Of a DNA stretch of 64,000 bases, positions 25,080 through 34,522 are shown piece by piece. Made by a program: the position numbers and the translations under genes. Position 1 is the stretch's first letter, and each line of letters begins with the position of its first letter. This DNA comes from Variovorax sp. V213. GTDB taxonomy: Bacteria; Pseudomonadota; Gammaproteobacteria; Burkholderiales; Burkholderiaceae_C. Location: contig NZ_AP028664.1 in NCBI RefSeq assembly GCF_041154455.1, positions 683,001-747,000 of the forward strand. The letters are read 5' to 3'. A model generated the notes under the pieces. That model made no database searches and had not been told where the DNA came from. It saw nothing but the letters and a program-made list of their open reading frames with translations.

Positions 25080-26918
25080 ATGTCTTCAGTAAGAACGGAC
25101 AAAGAGGCATCCACGACCCTGGACGACGCCCTCAAGCCCAAGAACCGGGCCGGAGAAGGCGACGCGGTCGTGGTCGCCCTTAAACACCCCACGGAGGAGG
25201 CATCGCCGGCGCACGAAGCGACGATCGACGGCTTCCACCTGGTCATCGATGCGCTGAAGCTGAACGACATCGACACCATCTTCGGCCTGCCGGGCATCCC
25301 GATCACCGACCTCACGCGCATGGCACAGGCCGAAGGCTTGCGGGTCATCTCGTTCCGCCACGAGCAGCATGCGGGCAACGCCGCCGCCGCGGCCGGCTTT
25401 CTCACGCAGAAGCCCGGCATCTGCCTGACGGTGTCGGCGCCCGGCTTCCTGAACGGGCTCACCGCGCTGGCGAACGCCACCACCAATTGCTTCCCGATGA
25501 TTCTCATCAGCGGCTCGAGTGAGCGCGAGATCGTCGACCTGCAGCAGGGCGACTACGAAGAGATGGACCAGCTCGCCATCGCCAAGCCGCTGTGCAAGGC
25601 CGCCTTCCGCGTGCTGCATGCCGAAGACATCGGCGTGGGCATTGCGCGCGCAATCCGATCGGCGCTGTCGGGCCGCCCCGGCGGCGTGTACCTCGACCTG
25701 CCGGCCAAGCTGTTTGCGCAGACCATGGATGCCGAAGCAGGCCGCCGGTCGCTCATCAAGGTGATCGACCCGGCACCGCGCCAGATTCCGGCGCCCGACG
25801 CCGTGAAGCGCGCACTCGACCTGCTCAAGGGTGCGAAGAAGCCGCTGATTCTGCTCGGCAAGGGCGCGGCCTATGCCCAGGCCGATGCCGACATCCGCGC
25901 ACTGATCGAGAAGACCGGCATTCCCTACCTGCCGATGTCGATGGCCAAGGGCCTCTTGCCCGACACGCATGCGCAGTCGGCCGCGGCCGCGCGCTCCTAT
26001 GTGCTGCAGGAAGCTGACGTGGTGATGCTGGTCGGCGCGCGCCTCAACTGGCTGCTGTCGCACGGCAAGGGCAAGACCTGGGGCCAGGAGAAGGGCGCCA
26101 AGCAGTTCATCCAGATCGACATTGCGCCGACCGAGATCGACAGCAACGTGGCGATAGCCGCGCCGGTGATCGGCGACATCGGCTCCTGTGTGGCGGCACT
26201 GCTCGCGGGCGTCGATGCCAAGTGGGCCAAGCCGCCGGCCGAATGGACCGGAGCCATTGCCGAGCGCAAGGACAAGAACCTGTCGAAGATGGCCGTGACG
26301 CTGGCCGCGCGGCCCTCGCCGATGAACTTCCACAGCGCGCTGAGCGTGATCCGCGACCAGGTGAAGGCGCGGCCCGATGCCATCGTGGTGAACGAGGGCG
26401 CCAACACGCTCGACTTCGCGCGCAGCATCGTCGACATGTACGAGCCGCGCAAGCGCCTCGACGTGGGCACCTGGGGAATCATGGGCATCGGCATGGGCTT
26501 TGCGGTGGCGGCCGCGGTGGTCACCGACAAGCCGGTGATCGCCATCGAGGGCGACAGCGCCTTCGGCTTCAGCGGCATGGAAGTGGAGACCATCTGCCGC
26601 TACAACCTGCCGATCTGCATCGTCGTGTTCAACAACAACGGTGTCTACCGCGGCACCGACGTCAACCCGAGCGGCACGCCCGACGTGGCGCCCACCGTGT
26701 TCGTGAAGAACGCGCGCTACGACAAGCTGATGGAAGCGTTCGGCGGCGTGGGCGTCAACGCCACCACCGCGGATGAATTGCAGAAGGCGCTGGCCGAAGC
26801 CGTCGCCTCGCGCCGTCCGACCCTGATCAATGCCGTCATCGACGAGACGGCCGGAACGGAAAGCGGCCGGATCACCAGCCTCAATCCGAGCACGGCAAAG
26901 AAAAAGCAGCAGCAGTAA
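25080..26918 (+). CDS. oxc: Oxalyl-CoA decarboxylase
   Basis: The 612-residue thiamine-diphosphate enzyme converts oxalyl-CoA to formyl-CoA and CO2. Visible are the N-terminal PYR domain with the catalytic Glu in ISFRHEQHAGNAAAAAGF, the Tyr-containing GDYEEMDQLAI region, the central Rossmann-like domain, and the C-terminal PP domain with GDSAFGFSGME ... VVFNNNGVYRG (the Mg/ThDP GD-N(26)-NN motif). The GVYRGTDVNP stretch is typical of Oxc rather than acetolactate synthase. It carries about 45 extra N-terminal residues compared with the usual start at 'IDGFHLVIDALK'. Ribosome-binding site AAGGAGAG precedes ATG 25080. It is first gene of the oxc-frc operon. Confidence 0.95.
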   Translation: MSSVRTDKEASTTLDDALKPKNRAGEGDAVVVALKHPTEEASPAHEATIDGFHLVIDALKLNDIDTIFGLPGIPITDLTRMAQAEGLRVISFRHEQHAGNAAAAAGFLTQKPGICLTVSAPGFLNGLTALANATTNCFPMILISGSSEREIVDLQQGDYEEMDQLAIAKPLCKAAFRVLHAEDIGVGIARAIRSALSGRPGGVYLDLPAKLFAQTMDAEAGRRSLIKVIDPAPRQIPAPDAVKRALDLLKGAKKPLILLGKGAAYAQADADIRALIEKTGIPYLPMSMAKGLLPDTHAQSAAAARSYVLQEADVVMLVGARLNWLLSHGKGKTWGQEKGAKQFIQIDIAPTEIDSNVAIAAPVIGDIGSCVAALLAGVDAKWAKPPAEWTGAIAERKDKNLSKMAVTLAARPSPMNFHSALSVIRDQVKARPDAIVVNEGANTLDFARSIVDMYEPRKRLDVGTWGIMGIGMGFAVAAAVVTDKPVIAIEGDSAFGFSGMEVETICRYNLPICIVVFNNNGVYRGTDVNPSGTPDVAPTVFVKNARYDKLMEAFGGVGVNATTADELQKALAEAVASRRPTLINAVIDETAGTESGRITSLNPSTAKKKQQQ

Positions 26919-26944
26919 TCCAAGGCAACCCAGGAGTTATCCAT

Positions 26945-28216
26945 ATGAGCAACAAACCCCTCAACGGCATCAAGATCATCGACTTCACGCACGTGCAAGC
27001 CGGCCCGGCCTGTACCCAGATGCTGGCCTGGTTCGGCGCCGACGTGATCAAGGTCGAGCGCCCGGGCGCCGGCGACGTCACCCGCAGCCAGCTGCGCGAC
27101 ATCCCGAACGTCGACGCGCTGTACTTCACCATGCTCAACAGCAACAAGCGTTCGATCACGCTGGACACCAAGAAGCCCGAAGGCAAGGCCGTGCTGGAGA
27201 AGATGATCCGCGAATCCGACGTGCTGGTCGAAAACTTCGGCCCCGGTGCGCTGGACCGCATGGGCTTCACCTGGGAACGCATCCAGGAGCTGAACCCCAA
27301 GATGATCGTCGCCTCGGTCAAGGGCTTCAGCGACGGCCACCACTACGAGGACCTGAAGGTGTACGAGAACGTGGCGCAGTGCGCTGGCGGCGCCGCCTCC
27401 ACCACCGGCTGGTGGAAAGGCGAAAACTCCGTCCCGACGATCTCGGCGGCCGCGCTGGGCGACTCCAACACCGGCATGCACCTGGCCATCGGCATCCTGA
27501 CGGCCATCATCGGCCGCCAGCAGACCGGCAAGGGCCAGAAGGTGGCCTGCTCGATGCAGGATGCCGTGCTCAACCTGTGCCGCGTGAAGATGCGCGACCA
27601 GCAGCGCCTGGACAGCGTGGGCTACCTGGAGGAATACCCGCAGTACCCGCACGAGATGGACGCCTTCAAGGACAAGGTCGTGCCGCGCGGCGGCAACGCC
27701 GGCGGCGGCGGCCAGCCGGGCTGGATCCTGAAGTGCAAGGGCTGGCAGACCGACCCCAACGCCTACATCTACTTCACCGTGCAGGGCCACGCCTGGGACC
27801 CGATCTGCGATGCACTCGGCAAACCCGAGTGGAAGACCGATCCGGATTACATGACCCCCAAGGCCCGCCAGCCGCACATCGACCAGATCTTCGCCACCAT
27901 CGAGGACTTCATCAAGGACAAGACCAAGTTCGAGGCGGTGGACATCTTCCGCAAGCACGACATTCCTTGCGCCCCGGTGCTGTCGATGAAGGAACTGCTG
28001 CACGACGAGTCGCTGCGCAAGAGCGGCTCGATCGTCGAAGTGCCGCACAAGGAGCGCGGCAGCTACTGGACCATCGGCAGCCCGATCAAGTTCTCGGACC
28101 TCAAGCCCGAGGTCACCGCCTCGCCGCTCTTGGGCGAGCACACCGAAGAGGTGCTGGCCGAACTGGGCTATACCCAGGCACAGATCGACAACCTGAAAGA
28201 ATCGAAGGCCGTCTAG
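26945..28216 (+). CDS. frc: Formyl-CoA:oxalate CoA-transferase
   Basis: This 423-residue class III CoA-transferase passes CoA from formyl-CoA to oxalate, feeding Oxc. It opens LNGIKIIDFTHVQAGPACTQML, has the CoA-site EVERPG-like VIKVERPGAGD, the catalytic Asp in CSMQDAVLNLCRVKMRDQQR, and the mobile glycine loop GGNAGGGGQPGW that closes over the intermediate in Frc. Length is close to characterised Frc (~428). It lies 26 bp after oxc, giving the complete oxalate-to-formate cycle. Confidence 0.95.
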   Translation: MSNKPLNGIKIIDFTHVQAGPACTQMLAWFGADVIKVERPGAGDVTRSQLRDIPNVDALYFTMLNSNKRSITLDTKKPEGKAVLEKMIRESDVLVENFGPGALDRMGFTWERIQELNPKMIVASVKGFSDGHHYEDLKVYENVAQCAGGAASTTGWWKGENSVPTISAAALGDSNTGMHLAIGILTAIIGRQQTGKGQKVACSMQDAVLNLCRVKMRDQQRLDSVGYLEEYPQYPHEMDAFKDKVVPRGGNAGGGGQPGWILKCKGWQTDPNAYIYFTVQGHAWDPICDALGKPEWKTDPDYMTPKARQPHIDQIFATIEDFIKDKTKFEAVDIFRKHDIPCAPVLSMKELLHDESLRKSGSIVEVPHKERGSYWTIGSPIKFSDLKPEVTASPLLGEHTEEVLAELGYTQAQIDNLKESKAV

Positions 28217-28225
28217 CGGACCCAC

Positions 28226-28263
28226 CCCAGCTCGCCCGCCTGACGACAGGCGGGCGGGCTGGG
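28226..28263 (+). terminator. Strong GC-rich hairpin between frc and the PAS gene
   Basis: 17-base arms (28226-28242 and 28247-28263) pair with one mismatch around loop ACGA. No T-run follows. It could be a transcript-stabilising 3' end for oxc-frc, or an attenuator lowering expression of the PAS and second frc genes. Confidence 0.6.
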
Positions 28264-28290
28264 ACATGACATGAAGCGCCAGAGGTAAAC

Positions 28291-28728
28291 ATGCAAGCGA
28301 ACGTTGATTTCAAGCAGCTCGTCGAAGGCGCCGGCGACGCGATCATGGTGTGCAATGCGGAAGGAGCGATCACGCTCTGGAACCGCGCGGCCGAGCGCAT
28401 CTTCGGCTTCACCGAAGCGGAGGCCCTGGGCCAGTCGCTCGACATGATCATTCCCCAGCGGCAGCGCCAGCGGCACTGGGACGGCTATCACAGGACGATG
28501 GAAACCGGCATCACCAAGTACGGTGCCGATCTGCTGCGCGTGCCGGCGCTGCACAAGGACGGGCACACGCTGTCGATCGCCTTCACGGTGTCGATGCTGT
28601 TCTCGGAAAATCGTGAAGTCACGGGCATCGTTGCCTTCGTGCGAGACGAAACAGCCCGCTTTGCGGAGGAGCGTAAATTGCGAGCTCGTCTGCAAGAAGC
28701 AGAGGCCACGATCAAAGGAGACAGCTGA
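28291..28728 (+). CDS. Stand-alone PAS-domain protein
   Basis: The 145-residue product is essentially one PAS domain (about 8-125): DAIMVCNAEGAITLWNRAAERIFGFTEAEALG, then the PAC part with VTGIVAFVRDET, and a short coiled-coil tail (FAEERKLRARLQEAEATIKG). There is no kinase, cyclase or DNA-binding output. Stand-alone PAS proteins occur in some oxalate loci between frc genes. The ligand (haem, flavin or small acid) is not evident. Its stop overlaps the ATG of the second frc gene (ATGA), so the two are made together. Confidence 0.85.
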   Translation: MQANVDFKQLVEGAGDAIMVCNAEGAITLWNRAAERIFGFTEAEALGQSLDMIIPQRQRQRHWDGYHRTMETGITKYGADLLRVPALHKDGHTLSIAFTVSMLFSENREVTGIVAFVRDETARFAEERKLRARLQEAEATIKGDS

Positions 28729-29975
28729 TGAGCAAGGCACTTGAGGGCGTTCGCATTCTCGACTTCACCCATGTCCAATCCGGTCCCACGTGCACGCAAT
28801 TGCTGGCGTGGTTCGGCGCGGACGTGATCAAGGTTGAGCGCGCCGGCGAAGGCGACGCAACGCGCGGCCAGCTGCGCGACATTCCCGGTGTGGACAGCCT
28901 CTACTTCACGATGCTGAACCACAACAAGCGCTCGATCACGCTCGACACCAAGAAGCCCAAGGGCAAGAAGGTGCTCGATACGCTGATCAAGACCTGCGAC
29001 GTGCTGGTCGAGAACTTCGCGCCCGGCGCGCTCGACCGCATGGGCATTACCTGGGCCCACATCCAGGAACTCAACCCGCGCATGATCGTGGCCTCCGTCA
29101 AGGGCTTCGGCCCCGGCAAGTACGAGCATTGCAAGGTGTACGAGAACGTGGCCCAGTGCGCGGGCGGCGCGGCCTCGACCACCGGCTTCGACGACGGCCC
29201 GCCGGTTGTCACGGGCGCCCAGATCGGCGACAGCGGCACCGGCCTGCACCTGGCGCTGGGCATCGTGGCGGCGCTCTACCAGCGCAACAGCACGGGCCGC
29301 GGCCAGCAGGTGCTCGCGCCCATGCAGGACGCGGTGCTGAACCTCTGCCGCGTGAAGATGCGCGACCAGCAGCGTCTGGAGCGCACCGGCACCATGCACG
29401 AATACCCGCAGTACCCGGACGGCAAGTTCGGCGACGCGGTGCCGCGCGCCGGCAACGCCTCGGGCGGCGGCCAGCCGGGCTCGATCCTGAAGTGCAAGGG
29501 CTGGGAGACCGATCCCAACGCCTACATCTACTTCATCACGCAAGGGGCCGTGTGGCCGGCGGTGTGCAAGGTCATCGGCGAAGAAGGCTGGATCAACGAC
29601 GAGGCCTACGCCACGCCCGCGGCGCGCCTGCTGCACCTGAAACCGATCTTCGCGCGCATCGAGCAATGGACCATGACCAAGACCAAGTTCGAGGCAATGG
29701 ACATCCTCAACCAGTACGACATTCCCTGCGGGCCGATTCTTTCGATGAAGGAAATCGCCGCCGATCCGTCGCTGCGCGAGACCGGCACCATCGTCGAGGT
29801 GGACCACCCGACGCGGGGCAAATACCTGACGGTGGGCAACCCCATCAAGATGTCCGACAGCCCCACCGAGGTCACGCGCTCGCCGCTGCTGGGCGAGCAC
29901 ACCGAAGAAGTGTTGATGCAACTGGGCTACACCGCGGGCGACGTGGAAGCGCTGCGCGCCGAGGGCGTGATCTGA
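28728..29975 (+). CDS. frc: Class III CoA-transferase, second Frc paralog
   Basis: The 415-residue protein is closely similar to the first Frc: ILDFTHVQSGPTCTQLLAWFG, VIKVERAGEGD, catalytic Asp in APMQDAVLNLCRVKMRDQQR and glycine loop GNASGGGQPGS. The mobile loop differs from the first copy (GNASGGGQPGSI against GNAGGGGQPGWI, a Trp to Ser change at its end), which could shift the CoA donor. It may be a succinyl-CoA or acetyl-CoA:oxalate CoA-transferase (UctC/YfdE-like) that primes the cycle. This is inference, supported by the sucCD-like genes downstream. Confidence 0.88.
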   Translation: MSKALEGVRILDFTHVQSGPTCTQLLAWFGADVIKVERAGEGDATRGQLRDIPGVDSLYFTMLNHNKRSITLDTKKPKGKKVLDTLIKTCDVLVENFAPGALDRMGITWAHIQELNPRMIVASVKGFGPGKYEHCKVYENVAQCAGGAASTTGFDDGPPVVTGAQIGDSGTGLHLALGIVAALYQRNSTGRGQQVLAPMQDAVLNLCRVKMRDQQRLERTGTMHEYPQYPDGKFGDAVPRAGNASGGGQPGSILKCKGWETDPNAYIYFITQGAVWPAVCKVIGEEGWINDEAYATPAARLLHLKPIFARIEQWTMTKTKFEAMDILNQYDIPCGPILSMKEIAADPSLRETGTIVEVDHPTRGKYLTVGNPIKMSDSPTEVTRSPLLGEHTEEVLMQLGYTAGDVEALRAEGVI

Positions 29976-30010
29976 GCCGCGGCGCGGCTTTTTAAAGGCG
30001 CAATTAAAAG

Positions 30011-30033
30011 CGCAGGCGGCCGATGCGCCTGCG
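30011..30033 (+). terminator. Hairpin after the second frc gene
   Basis: CGCAGGCG and CGCCTGCG arms of eight bases enclose a 7-base loop, without a clear T-run. Placement 36 bp after the operon's last stop suggests termination or 3' end protection. Confidence 0.45.
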
Positions 30034-30039
30034 ATGGAA

Positions 30040-30130
30040 ATTCGTTGCCGCTTATGTATAAGTTGTCGTGAATGTATTCAATAAAATAGTTTAACTATTA
30101 TTTATCGATCACAGAACCTACATTTTGATC
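30040..30130 (+). promoter_or_regulatory. AT-rich promoter region of the second operon
   Basis: This is the most AT-rich stretch of the neighbourhood. It contains the palindrome CTTATGTATAAG (30051-30062) and several -10-like hexamers (TAAAAT, TATTAT). It separates the oxc/frc genes from the 30185-36951 operon and is the likely promoter of the latter. No TTGAC-N4-GTCAA site is present. Confidence 0.45.
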
Positions 30131-30184
30131 ATGCCGATCCCCGAATCATTTGTCGCTCGGCGTTCAATTTCTAGGAGAAATTTC

Positions 30185-30514
30185 ATGATCGATGAATTGC
30201 CAATTCAATACTGGAGCAGCGAAACCGAGCGCAACGCCTACAACGCCGCGTTCTACGAGCTGGGGTTCCGCTGGCACTGGGACCGCGAAATCTATTGCCA
30301 GCTGTTGCGCCAGAGCCAGGACGGCATCGCGCGGATCTGCCATTACCTGAATACCCACCAGCCGCATCTCCTGCGCGCCTACGACGCCAAATTCCTGGCC
30401 GAGGTGATCGAGCAAAAAAAGGAGGCGCATCAAAAGCGCGAGCTGGATACGGGTGCCATGAAAAGGCGCTATTTCAACTGGGCCGAAAGCCGCGGCGCAG
30501 AACTCGGAGCCTGA
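30185..30514 (+). CDS. Uncharacterised 109-aa protein
   Basis: ATG 30185 has AGGAG upstream (30173-30177). The protein is soluble, mixed alpha and rich in aromatic residues: IQYWSSETERNAYNAAFYEL, FRWHWDREIYCQLL, then a charged helix with EVIEQKKEAHQKREL and RYFNWAESR. No domain recognised. It lies six bases before the sucC-like gene and is translated with it, suggesting a partner or regulator of the ligase (inference). Confidence 0.7.
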   Translation: MIDELPIQYWSSETERNAYNAAFYELGFRWHWDREIYCQLLRQSQDGIARICHYLNTHQPHLLRAYDAKFLAEVIEQKKEAHQKRELDTGAMKRRYFNWAESRGAELGA

Positions 30515-30520
30515 ATTGCC

Positions 30521-31690
<1,170 letters not shown>

Positions 31691-31691
31691 G

Positions 31692-32591
31692 ATGTCGATC
31701 CTGATCAACAAGCACACCCGCGTCATCACCCAGGGCATCACCGGCAAGACCGGTCAGTTCCATACGGCGATGTGCCGCGACTACGGCAACGGCCAGAAGT
31801 GCTTCGTCGCCGGCGTGAACCCGAAGAAGGCAGGCAAATCGTTCGACGGCATTCCCGTGTTCGGCAGCGTCAAGGAAGCCAAGGCAGAAACAGGCGCCAC
31901 CGTCTCGGTCATCTACGTGCCGCCCCCTTTCGCGGCCGCGGCCATCGACGAAGCGGTGGACGCCGGACTCGATCTCGTCGTGTGCATCACCGAAGGCATT
32001 CCGGTGCGCGACATGATCCGCACCCGCCATCGCATGGAAGGCAGCAAGACTTTGCTGCTCGGCCCCAATTGCCCCGGCCTCATCACGCCCGACGAAATCA
32101 AGATCGGGATCATGCCGGGCCACATCCACCAGAAGGGCCGCATCGGTGTGGTTTCGCGCTCGGGCACGCTCACCTACGAGGCCGCGAGCCAGCTCGCGAG
32201 CTATGGCATCGGGCAATCGACCGTGGTGGGCATCGGCGGCGATCCGGTCGGGGGGCTGCGGCACGTCGACGTGCTGAAGATGTTCAACGACGACCCGCGC
32301 ACCGACGCCGTGATCATGGTCGGCGAAATCGGCGGCAACGATGAAGAGATCTGCGCGCGCTGGATCCGGGACCACATGCAAAAACCCGTGGTCGGATTCA
32401 TTGCCGGTGCCAGCGCGCCGCCCGGCAAGCGCATGGGCCACGCGGGCGCCATCGTCTCCGGCGGCAAGGGGACGGCGAGGGAAAAGCTGGCGGTGATGAG
32501 GGAGTGCGGTATCCACGTGACCGACAACCCGGCCGAGATGGGAAAGCTGCTCGCGTCGCTCGTCATCCCCGATTACCTGCCCTTCGACTGA
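31692..32591 (+). CDS. sucD: Succinyl-CoA/malate-CoA ligase alpha subunit
   Basis: The 299-residue subunit has an N-terminal CoA-binding Rossmann domain (INKHTRVITQGITGKTGQFH), then VIYVPPPFAAAAIDEA, LLGPNCPGLITPDE and GRIGVVSRSGTLTYEA. The phosphohistidine is in GKRMGHAGAIVSGGKGTA. ATG 31692 starts one base after the beta-subunit stop, the normal sucC-sucD coupling; a longer upstream reading is not needed. It catalyses acyl-CoA formation through the phosphohistidine. Confidence 0.87.
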   Translation: MSILINKHTRVITQGITGKTGQFHTAMCRDYGNGQKCFVAGVNPKKAGKSFDGIPVFGSVKEAKAETGATVSVIYVPPPFAAAAIDEAVDAGLDLVVCITEGIPVRDMIRTRHRMEGSKTLLLGPNCPGLITPDEIKIGIMPGHIHQKGRIGVVSRSGTLTYEAASQLASYGIGQSTVVGIGGDPVGGLRHVDVLKMFNDDPRTDAVIMVGEIGGNDEEICARWIRDHMQKPVVGFIAGASAPPGKRMGHAGAIVSGGKGTAREKLAVMRECGIHVTDNPAEMGKLLASLVIPDYLPFD

Positions 32592-32632
32592 GCCAAGAAA
32601 ACACACTCCAACAGAACCAAGGAAGGCGCGAC

Positions 32633-33412
32633 ATGCAGCAGCAGAAACAACAACAGTGGGTCCGTTTCGAACACGGCGGCGAAACGGGTTTCGGCACGCT
32701 CGAAGGCGATGCCGTGCACGAGCACCGCGGCAACATGTTCGACCGCCCCGAGCCGACCGGCCGCGTGTTCGTGCTGGCCGGCGTGCGGCTGCTCACGCCC
32801 ACTGAGCCCACCAAGGTCATTGCGCTGTGGAACAACTTCCATGCGCTCGGCGATAAGCTGAAGCTGCCCGTGCCCGCCGAGCCTCTGTACCTGCTGAAGA
32901 CGCCGAACTCCTACCTCGCGCCCGGCGCCGACATTCGCAAGCCCCTGTGCGACGGCAAGGTGGTGTTCGAGGGCGAGCTCGGCATCGTCATCGGCAAGAC
33001 CTGCACGGCCGTGCCCGAGGCGGAGGCGCTCGGCCATGTGTTCGGCTACACCTGCGCCAACGACGTGACCGTGGCCGACATACTGAACCGCGACGCCTCG
33101 TTCACCCAGTGGGTGCGGGCCAAGGGCTTCGACACCTTCTGCCCGATGGGCCCGGTGGTGGCCACCGGCCTCGACCCCTCGACGCTGACCGTGACCACGC
33201 TGCTCAACGGTGAGGTGCGGCAGGACTACCCGATCAGCGACATGCGCTTTTCGGTCCAGCAACTCGTGAGCCTGATTTCCCTCGACATGACGCTGAGCCC
33301 CGGCGACGTGATCCTGTGCGGTACTTCCATCGGCGTCGGTTCGATGAAGCCCGGCAGCCTTGTCGAAGTCGAGATCGGCGGCATCGGCAGGCTCGGTAAC
33401 CGCTTCGGCTGA
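32633..33412 (+). CDS. Fumarylacetoacetate hydrolase (FAH) family protein
   Basis: The 259-residue protein has the FAH metal site: FEGELGIVIGK (acidic ligand strand), GYTCANDVTVADIL with the Asp, and a Lys/Arg-rich loop near TQWVRAKGFDTFCPMGP. The GEVRQDYPISDMRFSVQQLVSLIS stretch is typical of acylpyruvate or oxaloacetate/2-hydroxyhepta-diene-dioate hydrolase-type members. It may decarboxylate or hydrolyse a keto-diacid. AAGGAAGG lies before ATG 32633. A Gln-rich N-terminus (MQQQKQQQW) is unusual. Confidence 0.85.
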   Translation: MQQQKQQQWVRFEHGGETGFGTLEGDAVHEHRGNMFDRPEPTGRVFVLAGVRLLTPTEPTKVIALWNNFHALGDKLKLPVPAEPLYLLKTPNSYLAPGADIRKPLCDGKVVFEGELGIVIGKTCTAVPEAEALGHVFGYTCANDVTVADILNRDASFTQWVRAKGFDTFCPMGPVVATGLDPSTLTVTTLLNGEVRQDYPISDMRFSVQQLVSLISLDMTLSPGDVILCGTSIGVGSMKPGSLVEVEIGGIGRLGNRFG

Positions 33413-33454
33413 GCCCTGCCCGCGCGAAAAGAATCTACAACCTTGGGGATCGAC

Positions 33455-34468
33455 ATGAAGATAGCAGTCATCGGAGCGGGCGCCATCGGCGGACTGGTGG
33501 GCGCAAAGCTCGCACTGGCCGGCGACGACGTGACGTTCATCGTGCGTGGAAAGAATCTCGACGCCATTGCCACCAACGGCTTCAAGCTCATCGGGGCCGA
33601 CGGCTCGGAGCAGGTCGCGCGGAGCGTCAAGGCCACCGACCGCTACGACCAGGCGGGGCCGCAGGACATCGTCATCCTCGCGATGAAGGCGCACCAGGTC
33701 GAAGCCGTGGCGAACGACGTTCCCAAGCTGTTCGGGCCCGAGACCGTGGTGGTCACGATGCAGAACGGCATCCCGTTCTGGTACTTCCACAACCATGGCG
33801 GCGCGCTGGCTGGCACGCCGGTGCGCAGCGTCGATCCCACCGGGCTGGTGGCCGCGAAGATCCCGGCCGAGCGGGTCATCGGCTGCGTGGTGTACCCCGC
33901 ATCGGAGCTGATAGCGCCCGGCGTGGTGAAGCACATCGAGGGCGACCGTTTCCCGGTCGGCGAGCTCGACGGCTCGTCGAGCGAGCGCGTGAGCCGCGTC
34001 TCGGCTTGCCTGGGCGCGGCCGGCTTCAAGGCGCCGGTGCTCGACAACATCCGTGCCGAGATCTGGCTCAAGCTCTGGGGCAACCTGACTTTCAACCCGA
34101 TCAGCAGCCTCTCGCACTCGACGCTCGTCGACATCTGCCAATACCCGCCCTCGCGCGACCTGGCCGCGGCGATGATGCGCGAGGCGCAGGCGGTGGCGAA
34201 CAAGCTGGGCATCGAGTTTCGCGTGACGCTCGACAAGCGCATTGCCGGTGCCGAGAAGGTCGGCAAGCACAAGACCTCGATGCTGCAGGACGTGGAGGCC
34301 GGGCGCGCGCCCGAGATCGACGCGCTGGTGGGCGCCGTGGTCGAGCTGGCCCGGCTCACCGAAACGCCGACGCCGCACATCGATACCGTGTATTCGCTCG
34401 TCAAGCTGCTGGCGCGTACGATGGAAGAACAGCGCGGCCGGGTCTGCCTTCATGAGATGGCGAGCTAG
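33455..34468 (+). CDS. Ketopantoate reductase family (ApbA/PanE-like) dehydrogenase
   Basis: The 337-residue protein has the N-terminal Rossmann motif MKIAVIGAGAIGGLVGAKLA for NADP(H), VVTMQNGIPFW with the conserved Asn, the catalytic Lys region EIWLKLWGNLTFNPIS, and the C-terminal helical domain with SMLQDVEAGRAPEIDALVGAVVELA. Such enzymes reduce 2-keto acids. Beside an FAH protein and CoA ligase it more likely acts on a catabolic keto acid than in pantothenate synthesis. ATG 33455 is preferred to a TTG at 33443. Confidence 0.85.
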   Translation: MKIAVIGAGAIGGLVGAKLALAGDDVTFIVRGKNLDAIATNGFKLIGADGSEQVARSVKATDRYDQAGPQDIVILAMKAHQVEAVANDVPKLFGPETVVVTMQNGIPFWYFHNHGGALAGTPVRSVDPTGLVAAKIPAERVIGCVVYPASELIAPGVVKHIEGDRFPVGELDGSSSERVSRVSACLGAAGFKAPVLDNIRAEIWLKLWGNLTFNPISSLSHSTLVDICQYPPSRDLAAAMMREAQAVANKLGIEFRVTLDKRIAGAEKVGKHKTSMLQDVEAGRAPEIDALVGAVVELARLTETPTPHIDTVYSLVKLLARTMEEQRGRVCLHEMAS

Positions 34469-34522
34469 CCTTGTCCAGGCTGCGCATTCTGCGCCGTGCG
34501 CGCGCTGTGATCGATCGATGAA

